From assembly GCA_000697335.1 (NCBI GenBank), contig JNEM01008019.1:1-30954 (forward strand): DNA of 30,954 nt, given 5' to 3'. The notes below the pieces were generated by a model, which was not told where the DNA came from, did not search any database, and saw only the letters and a list, made by a program, of their open reading frames with translations. Source of the DNA: Conidiobolus incongruus B7586. Lineage: Eukaryota; Entomophthoromycota; Entomophthoromycetes; Entomophthorales; Conidiobolaceae. Positions 12,232 to 24,470 of the stretch are shown in pieces. Positions within the stretch are counted from its first letter, which is position 1; each line of letters starts with the position of its first letter. Both the position numbers and the translations under genes were made by a program.

Positions 12232-12486
12232 TTAAATACTATTGGCACCGCAAGAAAATAAAAAATTTTTTTTAAGTGGCATTTGCTCATATAGTTGACG
12301 CAACAAAAATACAATGAGAAGAGGTAATACGAATAGGGAAACAAGATTAAAATCTTCGCACATTGTTACACCAATATAATCATAACTCAAGGTATTCCTC
12401 AATCGAACCATCCAATAAAAACTAATCCAAATCAAAATTTCACCAATTTCACTAAATCTCACCCAAAATTTGAGTATTTTTATCAA
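12232..12486 (-). CDS. Small hypothetical ORF with a hydrophobic segment, doubtful
   Basis: An unspliced frame of 84 codons starts at ATG 12486 and stops at 12232. Unlike the other chance frames in the deserts it lies in DNA with clearly more G+C and uses a broad set of residues (R, E, G, S, V, C, M, W). Residues about 48-62 (LVSLFVLPLLIVFLL) are long and hydrophobic enough for one membrane segment, and residues 17-27 are also hydrophobic. I recognise no family and see no neighbouring exon. It is divergent to the HSF-type gene, 411 bp away. It could be a small membrane protein, part of a decayed gene, or chance. Confidence 0.25.
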   Translation of the reverse strand: MIKILKFWVRFSEIGEILIWISFYWMVRLRNTLSYDYIGVTMCEDFNLVSLFVLPLLIVFLLRQLYEQMPLKKNFLFSCGANSI

Positions 12487-12897
12487 AACCTGAATTGTAC
12501 ATATGATGTATAGTATAAAATATTATAATTTTTGATACGTAGTTTAATCATTTCCAGTGAGTGATAAAATTGATTTAAATCAATTCCAGTTTTTTCTCAC
12601 GATCATTGATTTTTATAGTATAAATAGTCATGTCTTAATCTCAGTCAATTGATATTAACTAGCAAATAAAGCTATATATCAAGGTCTGAGTTTATAGTTT
12701 ACTCACTGTCTTCAGTCAGCTGTAATCAGAACTTGAGACTTGGCACAAATTTTTCCGTTCCTCCCTTCTCTGTGATTATTCCATTTGAGAACACCTTAAC
12801 TGTCACATCCATTACTAGACCATCCCTTTTCACCTTGTAAATATCGATAGTCTACTTTTTTTTTCATTCTAAATCAACATAGTTGAATTTATTAAGA
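12487..12897. promoter_or_regulatory. Upstream region and probable 5' leader of the HSF-type gene
   Basis: Beyond about 12640 the base composition rises and the sequence becomes pyrimidine-rich on the plus strand (for example CCGTTCCTCCCTTCTCTGTG near 12755), as expected for a transcribed leader before the ATG at 12898. I saw no clear nGAAnnTTCn heat-shock element. The palindrome at 12568-12585 is listed separately. Confidence 0.4.
12568..12585. promoter_or_regulatory. 18-bp perfect palindrome upstream of the HSF-type gene
   Basis: AATTGATTTAAATCAATT reads the same on both strands. Flanking GTGAG (from about 12557) and CTCAC (about 12597-12601) extend the dyad loosely, and CCAG occurs on both sides. 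It lies about 310 bp before the start codon. It may be a site for a dimeric regulator, but AT-rich palindromes also arise by chance here. Confidence 0.35.
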
Positions 12898-13889
12898 ATG
12901 ATGACTATTTCTCAACCCACTCCTGCCCCATTAATGAAATATGAGGCTAACAATATGCATCCTATCCACAGAAGATTACCCTTTGTTCATAAGCTATACC
13001 AGTAAGCTGCATTACATTTATATTTTCCAAATTTATTTACTAATTCAAATTAGTGTTGTAAATTCAGGCAATCATATCGCTTGGGCGCAGGATGGACTTT
13101 CATTCTATATTCCAGATATCCACACCTTTGAACAAGAAGTTATAAAAAAATCTTTCAATAACTCCTGCATGCTCTCATTTGTCCGTCAACTTTTGGTAAT
13201 TTCAATATAATCACTCTTATTCATTTGATATTAATTATATATATGTTATTTAGATTTATGGCTTCAAAAGAACTTTTGACGGTAGAAGAACCAGATACAG
13301 AAAACCCACTAATTACGCATCATTCACTCACCCACACTTCCAAAGAGATCATCCCAATTTGCTCAACTTAGTCAAAAGGCAAAAAAGAGATAAAAAACCA
13401 GTCGAGTCATCCATTAATTCTATGTCTCATATCTCTGCACCCACTCCCACATTAAGCCTTCATCCCAACTCTGTGCCCACTTTCCCATTGCCTTCACAAT
13501 TGGATCGCTTGTATAATACTTCACCACCTATATATGGACTTCAAATTGATACTTCTCAACCTTCTTCTACTCCTACTCCTCCATTTAGTCAGTATGACGC
13601 TTCCTTCACCTATCCTACGATGATTAGTGGTATCTCTCAGTCCTATTTCCCCAACTCACCCGGGATGTATCCTCATTCTCCTCAATTGACCACACACCAC
13701 TTTACCCAAGTCACGATTCCCCCTCCTCCAACTCCTCTTCTGAACAGTTTCCCCAATCAACCATCTCCTCCTCCCCACCACCCAGGAAACTTTTATTACC
13801 CAAGCGAAGAGCCCATGTCTTCTGTATCTTACTATCCATCACACACGCACTCTATGATCTCTTCCAACTACCGCTACTCCTCCAACTAA
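12898..13889 (+). CDS. HSF-type DNA-binding transcription factor, 3 exons, 293 aa
   Basis: Nuclear sequence-specific DNA-binding protein. Exons are 12898-13001, 13054-13195 and 13254-13889, with GT-AG introns of 52 and 58 bp in consistent phase. The HSF fold spans about residues 27-112: LPFVHKLY, then NHIAWAQDGLSFYI, then a spacer, then the recognition helix LSFVRQLLIYGFKR (75-88) and the wing with GRRTRYRKP...YASFTHPHF. The second intron falls inside the recognition-helix region, after RQLL. The remaining roughly 165 residues are low-complexity, rich in Pro, Ser, Tyr, Thr and His. I see no leucine-heptad trimerisation region as in true heat-shock factors, and no response-regulator domain as in Skn7, so an Sfl1/Mga1-like or lineage-specific HSF-domain regulator is as likely as HSF1. 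The usual RQLN is RQLL here. Start: ATG 12898, with a second ATG right after and an in-frame Met at residue 13. Confidence 0.85.
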
Positions 13890-14537
13890 CTTTTTATTCC
13901 GTCTTTTATTTAAATCCATACTTTGACAGTCTGGTTACCAAAGAATTTAAAATCATGTTAATAATGTAATTATCTTTTATGAAAAAAAAACAATGATCAA
14001 ACTATAATAATAATCATATAAACACAAATGACTATTATTTTATATATAATTCACCGTTTTCTACTCTTATGTTAATAAAAAAATTTTTTTATTTATTTAA
14101 ATGGATAAAAAAAATTATTTTAATTTTAATTTTAATTGATTTTTTTTTTCCTAATATTAATGGTCAAATTTAAATTTTAATAAACTAGTTATTTATTTTA
14201 TAGATATTTATATAAATATATATATATATATTTATATATTAAATCCACTATCAATTATAAATCGTCATTAATAATTATCTTATATATATATTTCCTTAAT
14301 TAGTTCAACAAAGTTAACATTAACTCAATTATTAATTTTTAATATTTAATATTTTTCCAATTTTAAATTTATACTAAATAATAATTAATTTAAATTAATT
14401 TTATAAAAATATTAAATATTAATTGAGGTTATTTTTATTAATTTTTTATAAAAATAGTTAAAGTAATTTTCAAGTATAATAATTTATGAATTAAAGATTA
14501 ATAGAGTGTGCATATTGCAAATTTTATGGAGAATTGT

Positions 14538-14540
<3 letters not shown>

Positions 14541-14575
<35 letters not shown>
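14541..14575. repeat. (AT)n microsatellite
   Basis: About 17 uninterrupted AT units, the longest dinucleotide tract in the window. Confidence 0.95.
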
Positions 14576-14578
<3 letters not shown>

Positions 14579-15247
14579 AAAGGAGAATCATAACGATATA
14601 GTACTATAACCTTGAATGAGTATTTGTTTTATTAAAATCACTATTCTTGAGTTATTACTCATGCAATATAATTTTGTTCAACAATAAAACAAATAAAAAT
14701 ATAATAATAAACATATTGACAAATTGAATGAAATTATTGAATAATAATTTACATGACACTAAAATATGTAACAATTTTTTTATAATTTAACCATTGTCTA
14801 TATTTTTGTCATCTTCTAAACAATCAAACATTGTTACACGAATTAATAGTTTGATATTCGATAAGTTGTATATCAGATTGTTTTTGATAATCTCAATTTC
14901 AGTGGAAGGTTATCTTTGCATATTAGATAAATTGGAAGTGATTAAATTACAAGTTTAAAAATGAATCATGTTCACAATTTATTTGTTAGTTAGTGTAAAA
15001 AAATTTTTTTAATAATTTAATTGAATAATTATTTTATCAAGTACAATAATTGAAAGCAATAATTTATTATGTTAAATTTGAAAATATCTCAAACTCGTAA
15101 TTTACATTCAATTTCTTTTTTTCTGATAATATACACTTATAATTGAAAATTGCAGAATTTTAAATCAAGTTTTGAATTTTCAATTATTTTTCAAAAATAA
15201 AGATATAATTTATATTAATTTAATAGAATTAATATAAATAATTATAA

Positions 15248-15268
15248 ATATATATATATATATATATT
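15248..15268. repeat. (TA)n microsatellite
   Basis: About ten TA units between AT-rich flanks. Confidence 0.85.
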
Positions 15269-18200
15269 TTTAAATTCTAATTAATATTTGTTTTACTATT
15301 AATGATAAATTTAATAAAATGGGATTTAAAATTATGATTTAAAGATAATTTAGTTATATTTTATAATTTTAGTATGTGAAAATATTATTATAATTAAAAG
15401 AATAGTATATATATTTTTAAGATTATAGAAATTTATTAAAAAATTGTTATATTTATAAGTATTATAAATTAAATATCCAATAATATTTTAAAAAAACATT
15501 AAGATTGTATACTATATAATATAAAATAATTTAGATTTTAAATTATGAATTGGACTATTTGATGAATTAAATATCTAGCACTCAGAGTAATATATCACTT
15601 TATTTCTATTTATTAAAATGATTACATTAAAAATTTGTAAATTTTAATTTTAATTTTTGAGAGTATCTAAATGCTTCAACTTTTGACACTATTAATTTAA
15701 TATAAAATTTGAATTTTGATTAAAAAATGAATTATAAAGTTATATTGTAGTAAAATATTTATTTCAATTAATTAATTTTAGTATATATTAAAATGATTTT
15801 TGGATAACTGTTAAAATCAGATATTCGGAATTATATGTATATTGTCTATTGAGGTAATATAGACTATTAAATAACATTTACAAAATAATCATTATGATGA
15901 TAATATATTATATGAATGAATTGTGCCTTAGTTCAATGAAGCTTTTCAAACTATTCTTATCAGTAACAATCTATTATAATTAAGAACAAAATTTTATGAT
16001 TAACTCAGATATCATCTTTGGCTATTTTTATTTTTCAATGATGTTATTTAGTCTCATTTTGTTTATTTGGAACATTCGTAATCATTATATACTAGATATG
16101 TAATAATACTGTTTAATTATCAAAGTGAAAGGTTCTTTAAGATAATGCATTATCAAAATTTAGTTTCTACTTTTAACTATATTGACCAGTAAACCATGTA
16201 TGTCATAAATTTATTTGATAGTATTTGTATTAAAAGTGGACTATATAAAAATTATATTAATATCTAATGATTTAATATTTTGTTTTAACAATGGGTGGTT
16301 ATACTTATTGAAAAGGATAATAATTGGACATTATCGAATATTATTAGCATCTTATTATATAGTGTTATACAAGTGCTTCAATAACATAAAATAATTTGCT
16401 ACAATTTTTATTGTCCAAGCTTATGATTTTAAATTTTAATATTTTTTATTATTTTGTATTACAATAGTGTTCAAATTTTTGCAAATTTTTTTTTCAGGTA
16501 TCTCCTTCAATGAAACTTAATTAACATTTTATATTATAATATAAATAGGAGACAATTTAATGAGTTTTTATTTGAACTTGTTATTGATATAAATATGATA
16601 TCATGACCGCAACCATTTTATTATGTGTATTTCAATTTAAATAAAAACTTAATTATCAAGTGGTTTTTGTATATGACCGTTTAAAAATATAGTCAATTTA
16701 TTGAAATGGCTATATTCTTATGAGATAAGTTATAATGATATATTATATTAATTTTTTTCGATTTATTTGTATTAAATATTTATATAAATTCCTGATCAAT
16801 TAATTAAAATATTGATATTATTTCTTAATAATTAGATTTGATGCTTTAATATTGACATAATAGAGGATTAGAAGAATATTATTGTATTAAATATTACAAT
16901 AGTATCAAGTTTAATATATAAAATGACTTTGTTCATTTTTCAATTTAAAAGTACAAGGAATCAAAAAAACAATCAGAGCTTATTGAAGTTTTTTTTTTGA
17001 TAATTTTTGGGATTGATAATAATAGATTCAAATTTTTTAACTATAATTAATTTAAAGTATCGATATAATAAGTCAATAATTTGCATTATTTTTAATAAAC
17101 GTTATATTTATATCTTTTTCAATAGTAAATAATATTGTATTATTTATTTATTAATCAATATAATTGTTTCCATTACACTTTAATAAAGAATTTTAAAATT
17201 GAAGTGTTATAAGTAATATTTTCAATTTAAATATATAATAAAACTATATATAGTTGATTTTTATAGAGACAGTGGAAACAATAAATTAATGCAATTATAA
17301 TAAAATGAGTATAATTTTAAATCATCAAAGTATAAATGATTATCAATAAAAATTAATTGCAAACAAAATCAATAGATAATAAATATTAAAATAAGATATA
17401 TCCAAGTTACATAATACTAAAAAGATTTCAGTTCTTAAATTTAAATTATTATAAATTATATATATACATATATTGATTTTGAGCTATATTAATTTTTTTA
17501 AGTTAATATTTTTGCAAATTAAAAAGTAAAATTAAAAAAAATTCAGTGCCAAGTAATAAAAAGTTGACTACTGTCCTTCAAGTTATTATATGACACGAGG
17601 TTTAATATAGACTCTTCAATACGTTATTTAATTAAAAATTTTAATTATTAAAAATTAATATAAATCACAATTTATTTGCAAATAATTAAATAAAAGAATC
17701 TAAAGTAATACTCAAAGTTATGAAAAATATTAATATCTTACATTATAGAATAAAAAAGAAGATATAACTAAATAATCTTAATTCATAGGGTCCTTAAAAA
17801 ATTCATATTTTTTAAGAATATCTATTAGTTATAATTAAAATTTTAAATATAATAATTTACTATTTTTTTCTTATTAATATTAATATTAATATTTTGATAA
17901 AATTTAGGTAATAGTTTAATTTCAATTTTGTTTAATAATATTAATTTAAAAAATTTATATTTCATATTATTTATTGATCTGAGTAATATAATATATATTT
18001 CAGTATCAAGAATTAATTTATATTCTATTAAATCACTACTTTTTAGTTAACATTTGGATTCAATTTTTTCAATTTTATTCTTTAATGATTTAATAATTAC
18101 TTTAAATATATATATTTATATAAGGTAATATATTAAATATTTTAATTTTCCCCTATAGTTTCTTATAGTAGAAAAAATTTTAATCTGTTTAATATAAATT

Positions 18201-19142
18201 ACCAATATCTATTAATTCAATAAATAAAAATTTAAAGTATTGAAATGTTTTGTTTTTGAATTATAAAAGTTAAAATTTGAATATTAGATTCAAAAGTATT
18301 AAATTTCTAAATAATATTAAATATTAATAAAATATTATTAGAAATTAGAATTTATTAAATTGAATTATATTTTATATATTTTTAATTAAATAATATTCAA
18401 TTATTAATTATTAAAATTTTTCATATAATAAATTATTAACTTAATTTAAAATAATATTGATCAATATAATTGGTCCTCTCTGATTTAGTTAAAATAATAT
18501 TTTTGTGAACTCAAAAAGCGAGTGGGCTTTAAAGTACTATACAATTTGCATATTAATGTGTTATGAAGGCTCACTTTGAGATACACAGAATCTAATTTTT
18601 ATTAAAGCGTTGAATTGAAATCTGTCAAAATAATTTTTTTAAATTCAATTGTTATTGGTAAAGAATTTTCAAGTAATAACAATATATTGTATTGGGCGTA
18701 ATATCATAATATTTAAATATATTATTTTAAATTTGATAAAAGCTAAAAATTACAATCAAAAGTATAATTTAAAATAATTTTAATTTTTGAATTTACCATA
18801 TTAATCTTAATACAAATAAAAATAAGAATTTGATATCGATTAAATAATGGACAAATTTTGATTAATCATTAATACTGTTTAATTAATTATTATCGAATAT
18901 TTAATTATTTTAAAAAATGAACGAATTAAACTTAGTTGCCATACAAAAAATGTCTACCTTACATGCGTTTGTCAAATATTAAATATCAAAGAATTATTAG
19001 AGTAATATTATTTTAATTATATCATCAATAACAGAGAATAATTTGTCCAAAATTATATTAGAATAATTTTTACTTTTATTTTAAATACTAGAATTGATAT
19101 TAATGAATAGGGATGTTTATATTAACAATTAACAATTAACAG

Positions 19143-19170
19143 TAATAATATAATAATAATAATAATAATA
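19143..19170. repeat. (TAA)n microsatellite near the 3' end of the kinase gene
   Basis: About nine TAA/AAT units with one phase break, roughly 130 bp beyond the stop codon of the KIN1-like gene. Confidence 0.85.
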
Positions 19171-19296
19171 GATTTTTAGAAGATTAATTAAATGGAAATG
19201 AAATATTCAAATGATATTAGTAAATGTTATGCTAAAATTTTGATGATGGTTGATGAAATATTGTAAGCATATGGACATGATGGTATTCTAAGAGTA

Positions 19297-22202
19297 TTAG
19301 AGCTTGAGCCTTTGTAATATACTAGAGCAAATCGCTTTGTACTCCCAGGATGGCCCCTCTAATCGCCTGAATTGAATGCCGTATAATCGTAATAATACTT
19401 TGATCTTGACAAGGTGGATTTGGAATAACACATGTCTAACTGGGCGTTGCTCGTGGTTGGATTCGTTACTCTGTTTCTCATGAGTGGTAATAAATGAAAT
19501 ATCAGCATTTTCATTGGATCCGCCATTCTGTATCTCGCTACTAGTGGAGACATTAGCGATGCCATTAGTTGATTTGCGATGTGAGTGCTGAGGATTTAAT
19601 GGGGATAATGGCTGAGGACTTGTCAAGTTTACTGGTATTTTTCGAGGAGATTTGACTATATAAAAATTAGATATGATTCATAAATGTTAAATGAATAAGA
19701 AACTTACGTGCTTCCTTGTCTAAAATAGCAGAATCGTCATAGGCATCCAAATAGCTTGGAGAGTTGCTGGGATTATCAGAATTGGTATAGTAGCACTGTA
19801 AATATCCTTCTCTCTCACGGTACACAATATTAAGTTCATTAAGAACACGCTGAAGATCTGCTTTGATAGCACTAAGTTTCTTGGTACTTGTTGTCGATAC
19901 TGAGAAGAGACCTCGAAGTGACATGGATTTAACTGAAACATCTGCCATTTCATCCTTGTAATCTCCTTCATTATCATGAGAATTAACTTGATTGTAGCCT
20001 GCACTATTAGGAGCATTGGGAGAGTTGGGTAGATTCATGTGAGTAACATCGATAGAACATGGTGAAACAATATCTCCAGGTTGTTCGTTGGTATTAGATG
20101 GGATATCTGATTGGTTATGGCTATTATTACTGCCAACAAGCATATCCAATTCAGACATTGAATTGCGCTTGAGTTTGGTGTCCTGCATAGTGAAGCGACG
20201 ATTAATCAGCTTAGAGAAACGGCGAGAAAATTTTTCTGAGTTGGATTTGTCTTCATTATCTGATTCAGGACCATGACTGAGACGATGGAAAACTGGAGGT
20301 CGTACTCTCACTGCTGAACTAAGACGGCGAAGCATTTTGCTCGATTTGCTCGATAGACCAAAAGTGTCGTCGGGTTTCAATTGAGCATCTTCATCAAACT
20401 TGATCGTGCGATTAGAATCTTTTGAATTCAGTGCCTGGCCAGAGGTAGTAGCACCAGGAGAAAAAGACTGAGGACGCTTTGGAGGTACTGGTCGAGTTGG
20501 CCTTTCTACATGATTATCTGTGAAAGTTAATTCTTCTTGATTTGAGATAGGAGAACGAGGATAAATCTTATTGGATAGCTCTGTTTCTCTCTGCATCTTT
20601 TCCATTACTAAATAATAAACAGATACCATGGGGTGGTTAATTGGAGGCGGAGATTTGGATCTTCCAAAGAAGGCTTTCTTTTTTAAGTCTGTTAAAAGAT
20701 TTGAGTTGTGATCAAGAAAGTGGGTTTCTTTTTTGGAATGGGAGCTAAGAATAAAATTCTCTATCTCACTTTGGATATGCTCTTCAGTACCAAAATCGAA
20801 TCCCTTCATTCTACGAATTATCTCAGGATCAAGTGGGAGGGTTAAGGGCTCTCTGACTGGGAAATGGATATCAACAGGCTCATCATACCCCTTATTAATC
20901 CAAGGATGGCGCAATAACTCTGCCATTGTAGCTCTTTCAGCAGAGTTGGTAACAAGCATACGTGATAAAAGATGTTTACAATCTTTACTAAGCCAGTTAG
21001 GGTAAACGACATGACCTTTTTTAATTTTAGCATGTAAAGCAGGCATAGATTGGTCATCAAATGGGACTCGACCACAAACTAACACGTAAAACACAATACC
21101 TAAACTCCATATATCGACTTCAGGGCCTTTGTATTGCTTAGCATTAAGTAACTCGGGAGCTGCAAAGTAGAGAGAGCCACAGAAAGTAGAAAGTTGAGAG
21201 TTTGAAGAAAACAAATTCGACAAACCAAAGTCAATAATTTTTATATTTCCATCCTCGGTAATTAAAATATTTTCAATTTTCAAATCTGTGAATAAAAATG
21301 AGAAAAAAAAGTCAGTGGCTAAAAATTAAAATAAAAAAATAATTACCTCTATGAACGACAGAATTACGGTGACAATACTCTAATGAAATTAAAAAAATAA
21401 AAAAATTATAATAATCAATAACAACTAAAAATGAAAAGGTAAAAAATTACCAATAGCTGATAACATTTGTCTAGCAAATTTCCTAGCTTGTTTCTCTTTA
21501 ATCTTCCCGTGACTAATTATATAATCTAATATTTGACCACCTGAAACGTATTCAAAAAATAAATAATAATGACTCGGCATTATCATAGCTTCTTTCATAG
21601 ATACGATATAAGGGTGATTAAGTAACATTAATAACGCTATCTCCCTATGTATACGTACTTCTCGAAACTCATCTTTAGGTTGCGTATCGTTGACGGGTGG
21701 TTTGCGTGGTATTACTTTCACTGCGAACTAGATATTATTAGGAAATGTTAAATTAAATGTTATTTGGAGTTTGTGTGGTAATTACCTTCTCTCCAGTTTG
21801 GGTATTAATAGCTAATTTTACTTTACCCATAGATCCCGAGCCTAGTGTCCTGGTGAGCTGATAGGGACCAATCGATCTGCGAGACTTTTTGGATGAGTTG
21901 GAAGTATTAGCAGCAGCTGAAGTAGGTGACACCAGTTCCAAGAGCTGAGAGTTTCTCGCAGAGTTTGATTCTTTAGGAGTAGGAATTTTGGAAATGGAAT
22001 TTTCAAGAGGAGGCTGAGATGAAGCCAAATGCTGAGTGGTAGACCTCTGAGGGGTAGGGGGGAGGGGTTGAATACTTTGAGTATCAGTTTGAAAGGATAA
22101 ATCGGAATTTATTTCGGAATCTAACATATCATTTAATATCTGATTGTCTTGAATTTTAAGAGGCGTTGGCTGCATAGGTATATGCTTAGAGTGACTGGAC
22201 AT
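19297..22202 (-). CDS. KIN1: KIN1/MARK/PAR-1 family serine/threonine kinase with KA1 domain, 5 exons, 887 aa
   Basis: Protein kinase of the fungal Kin1/Kin2 branch, which acts at the plasma membrane in polarity, exocytosis and cell-wall integrity. Exons are 22202-21786, 21727-21451, 21379-21347 (33 nt), 21285-19708 and 19655-19297; phases join cleanly. After a Ser/Thr/Pro-rich N-terminus the kinase domain covers about 114-371: glycine loop LGSGSMGKV (120-128), Lys143 in FAVK, HRDLK with Asp243, DFG 261-263, activation segment LSTFCGSLYFAAPELL with the likely LKB1-type site Thr276, and APE at 285-287. A long disordered linker rich in Ser, Asn and basic residues (RRFSKLINRRFTM and similar) leads to the KA1 domain, about 713-887, ending in FRRLEGPSWEYKAICSSILQ...LKL, which binds acidic lipids and restrains the kinase. 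Length is close to S. pombe kin1. All catalytic residues are present. The catalytic Asp243 codon is split by intron 3. Confidence 0.95.
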
Positions 22203-24470
22203 ATTAGTAAATGGTGTTAATTATTAAACATATAGATGATGTTAAGTAGGGATGTTAATAGTATAAAATTCGATAATTAATAAATATTTAGATTGAACTG
22301 AATGAATAATGATGAAATATACCAGATAAAAGTGAATTATTAGTTTTATAAACAAAATTCATTCAATGTCACAAATGAAACTTAATAATTTTAATCATGA
22401 GAATAGAACTGTTGCACTAAATTATACTTTCATGACTGGTTAAATGGCGAAGTTAGAAACCATTAATAGTGTACAACTTATTAAAAAATGTATTATAACT
22501 GATGTGTTATAGTATTTTATGATTAGATTATTATATTGAATTAAATATTATTTTGGCGATATACTATATAGTCATATTACTTATCATTAATGATGTAACT
22601 ATCTTGATAAATAATTCAATTGAAATATCAAGTATCATAATCGAATCAAATTTCAATCCTTAATCTAGTATCAAATAGATAAACAAAGAATATTAAAAAA
22701 GCCAATATTTTATAATATTTATATATTAATGTGCGATATAAACGAATAAATTTATGATACAAATTTTTTTAAATTTAATGTAGAACTCGATGCAGACTCT
22801 GGTGTGTTGAAAGTTGAATTCGATATTATTAAATTAAATTATTAATTCGAAAAATTTTGATTAATTTTGAGTGATTTTAATTATTACAAATTATTCTAAA
22901 TATAACTTAATAATTACATATAATAATATTTATATTTTATATCTAAAAATTAATTCCATCATTAAGTACCATAATATTATAATTTAATTTTCATATCATC
23001 TTTTTTTGAATCATATATTTTCACATTTATAAATTATCCTGAATTTGATTTAAATCCCAGATAATCAAATAAATGAGATACTTATAAAAATTCAAACTAG
23101 GTATTTGACAGGATATTGATTAATTGGATAATAAGATTTAAAATGAGATTTCATAACTGATTATATGGAGATTTTGATGATAGAAATAGTTAAATATTTT
23201 ACTAGTTTAGATTTTGATGAACTATTTGTTTGAATTTTATCAAATAGTCGTCTTGAATTTTTTTAGATTTAGTTAATGATAAAATTGTTTAGATGATGGG
23301 AAAAGGCTTAGAGAAATCTAATTCTTAGTATTAAATTATGATTGATATATTTCAATTTAAATTTAATACAATTAGTTATTAAAGATAGTCATTTTATTAA
23401 TATAATAAAATTATTAATAATAAAGCTGATTATATATTAAATTTTCTAGTATTTAAATATCAATTTTAATAATATGAATATTGTGGTGGACTTGGCAATT
23501 TAATTTAAAAAATTTGGTGGATATTGCATTTAACTAAATGGGTAAATTAGAGTAAATCTATTTTAAATAAATGATTTCATCATTATTTTTCAATCTCCAA
23601 TTGATATTGTTAATCTATTCTCTAGAAATTTGAAATTAGAAATTTTTTTATTGAAATAATAGAAATATATATAATTGATATTTTTATTAAAAAATAATAA
23701 TCTGGTTGAGGTGAGAATTCATTAATAATGATTATGGCATACTTACAATATTGTTAAAGTGAATAAAAAATCAAGATTAGCAAGTTTTCTAATTTTTATT
23801 CTTTTATTGAAAATGCATCATAATGATTAATTTATTTGAATATCCTGTAGGGAAAAATTAATGATTATTATATATTTTTTCTATTTTAAAAATTGATAAG
23901 TATATTATCAATTATCAAATACTTTATATAATATATTGATGTCTTTAACTTATGAAAGGTTGGAAAATTTATTTGACAAGCAAATATTTCATTAATATAA
24001 TATAATATAATATATATATTCCAGTTCGAAATAGAGATGCTTCAAATAGTCTGTAAATTAATAATATAGTAATAATGTTATATAATTTCTAGCATTATAT
24101 TAAATTGTTGAATAGCTTATACTATGATATTATCGAATATAAGATAATGTATTCTTCCCAAAATTTTTGGATTGTAATTAAAGCATACTCTAATATTAAT
24201 TAATGAGTTGTTTTTATAAAATTAATTAGATTTCCAATAATATTGGTATCAAGTCATCATAGTAGTAGTGTTGGATAATTTGAAGCGATGAATTAAAATA
24301 ATTAGATTATATAAAGAAGTTCAAAAAATATAATTTAAATTAATGATTTATTAATCATATATAAAAAAAATCTAGAGCTAGAATTATTACAAATAAAGTG
24401 AACAATACATATGTCTATAAATATATTAGGGATTGATGCTGAAGAATTGAAATGATCTTTTGTTCTAAGA
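22203..24470. other. AT-rich intergenic region between KIN1 and NOP7
   Basis: Holds the promoter side of the kinase gene (near 22203) and the 3' flank of pescadillo (near 24470). I see no gene, RNA or strong repeat. Short patches with more G+C, such as 22780-22830, contain no usable open frame. Confidence 0.6.

Larger units (their letters stand above)
13890..19296. other. 5.4-kb AT-rich intergenic region
   Basis: I see no gene. Apart from about 100 bp just after the HSF-type stop, the DNA is extremely A+T rich. Microsatellites lie at 14541, 15248 and 19143. A small patch with more G+C at about 18470-18610 contains an imperfect inverted repeat (GCGAGTGGGCTTT near 18519 against AAGGCTCACTTTG near 18566) but no coding or RNA signature I can name. 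Confidence 0.55.

Noticed and set aside
19667-20276. Overlapping frames antisense to or shifted against the kinase and pescadillo genes
   Set aside because: They are shadows of the real coding strand. The spliced kinase and NOP7 models explain this DNA fully.
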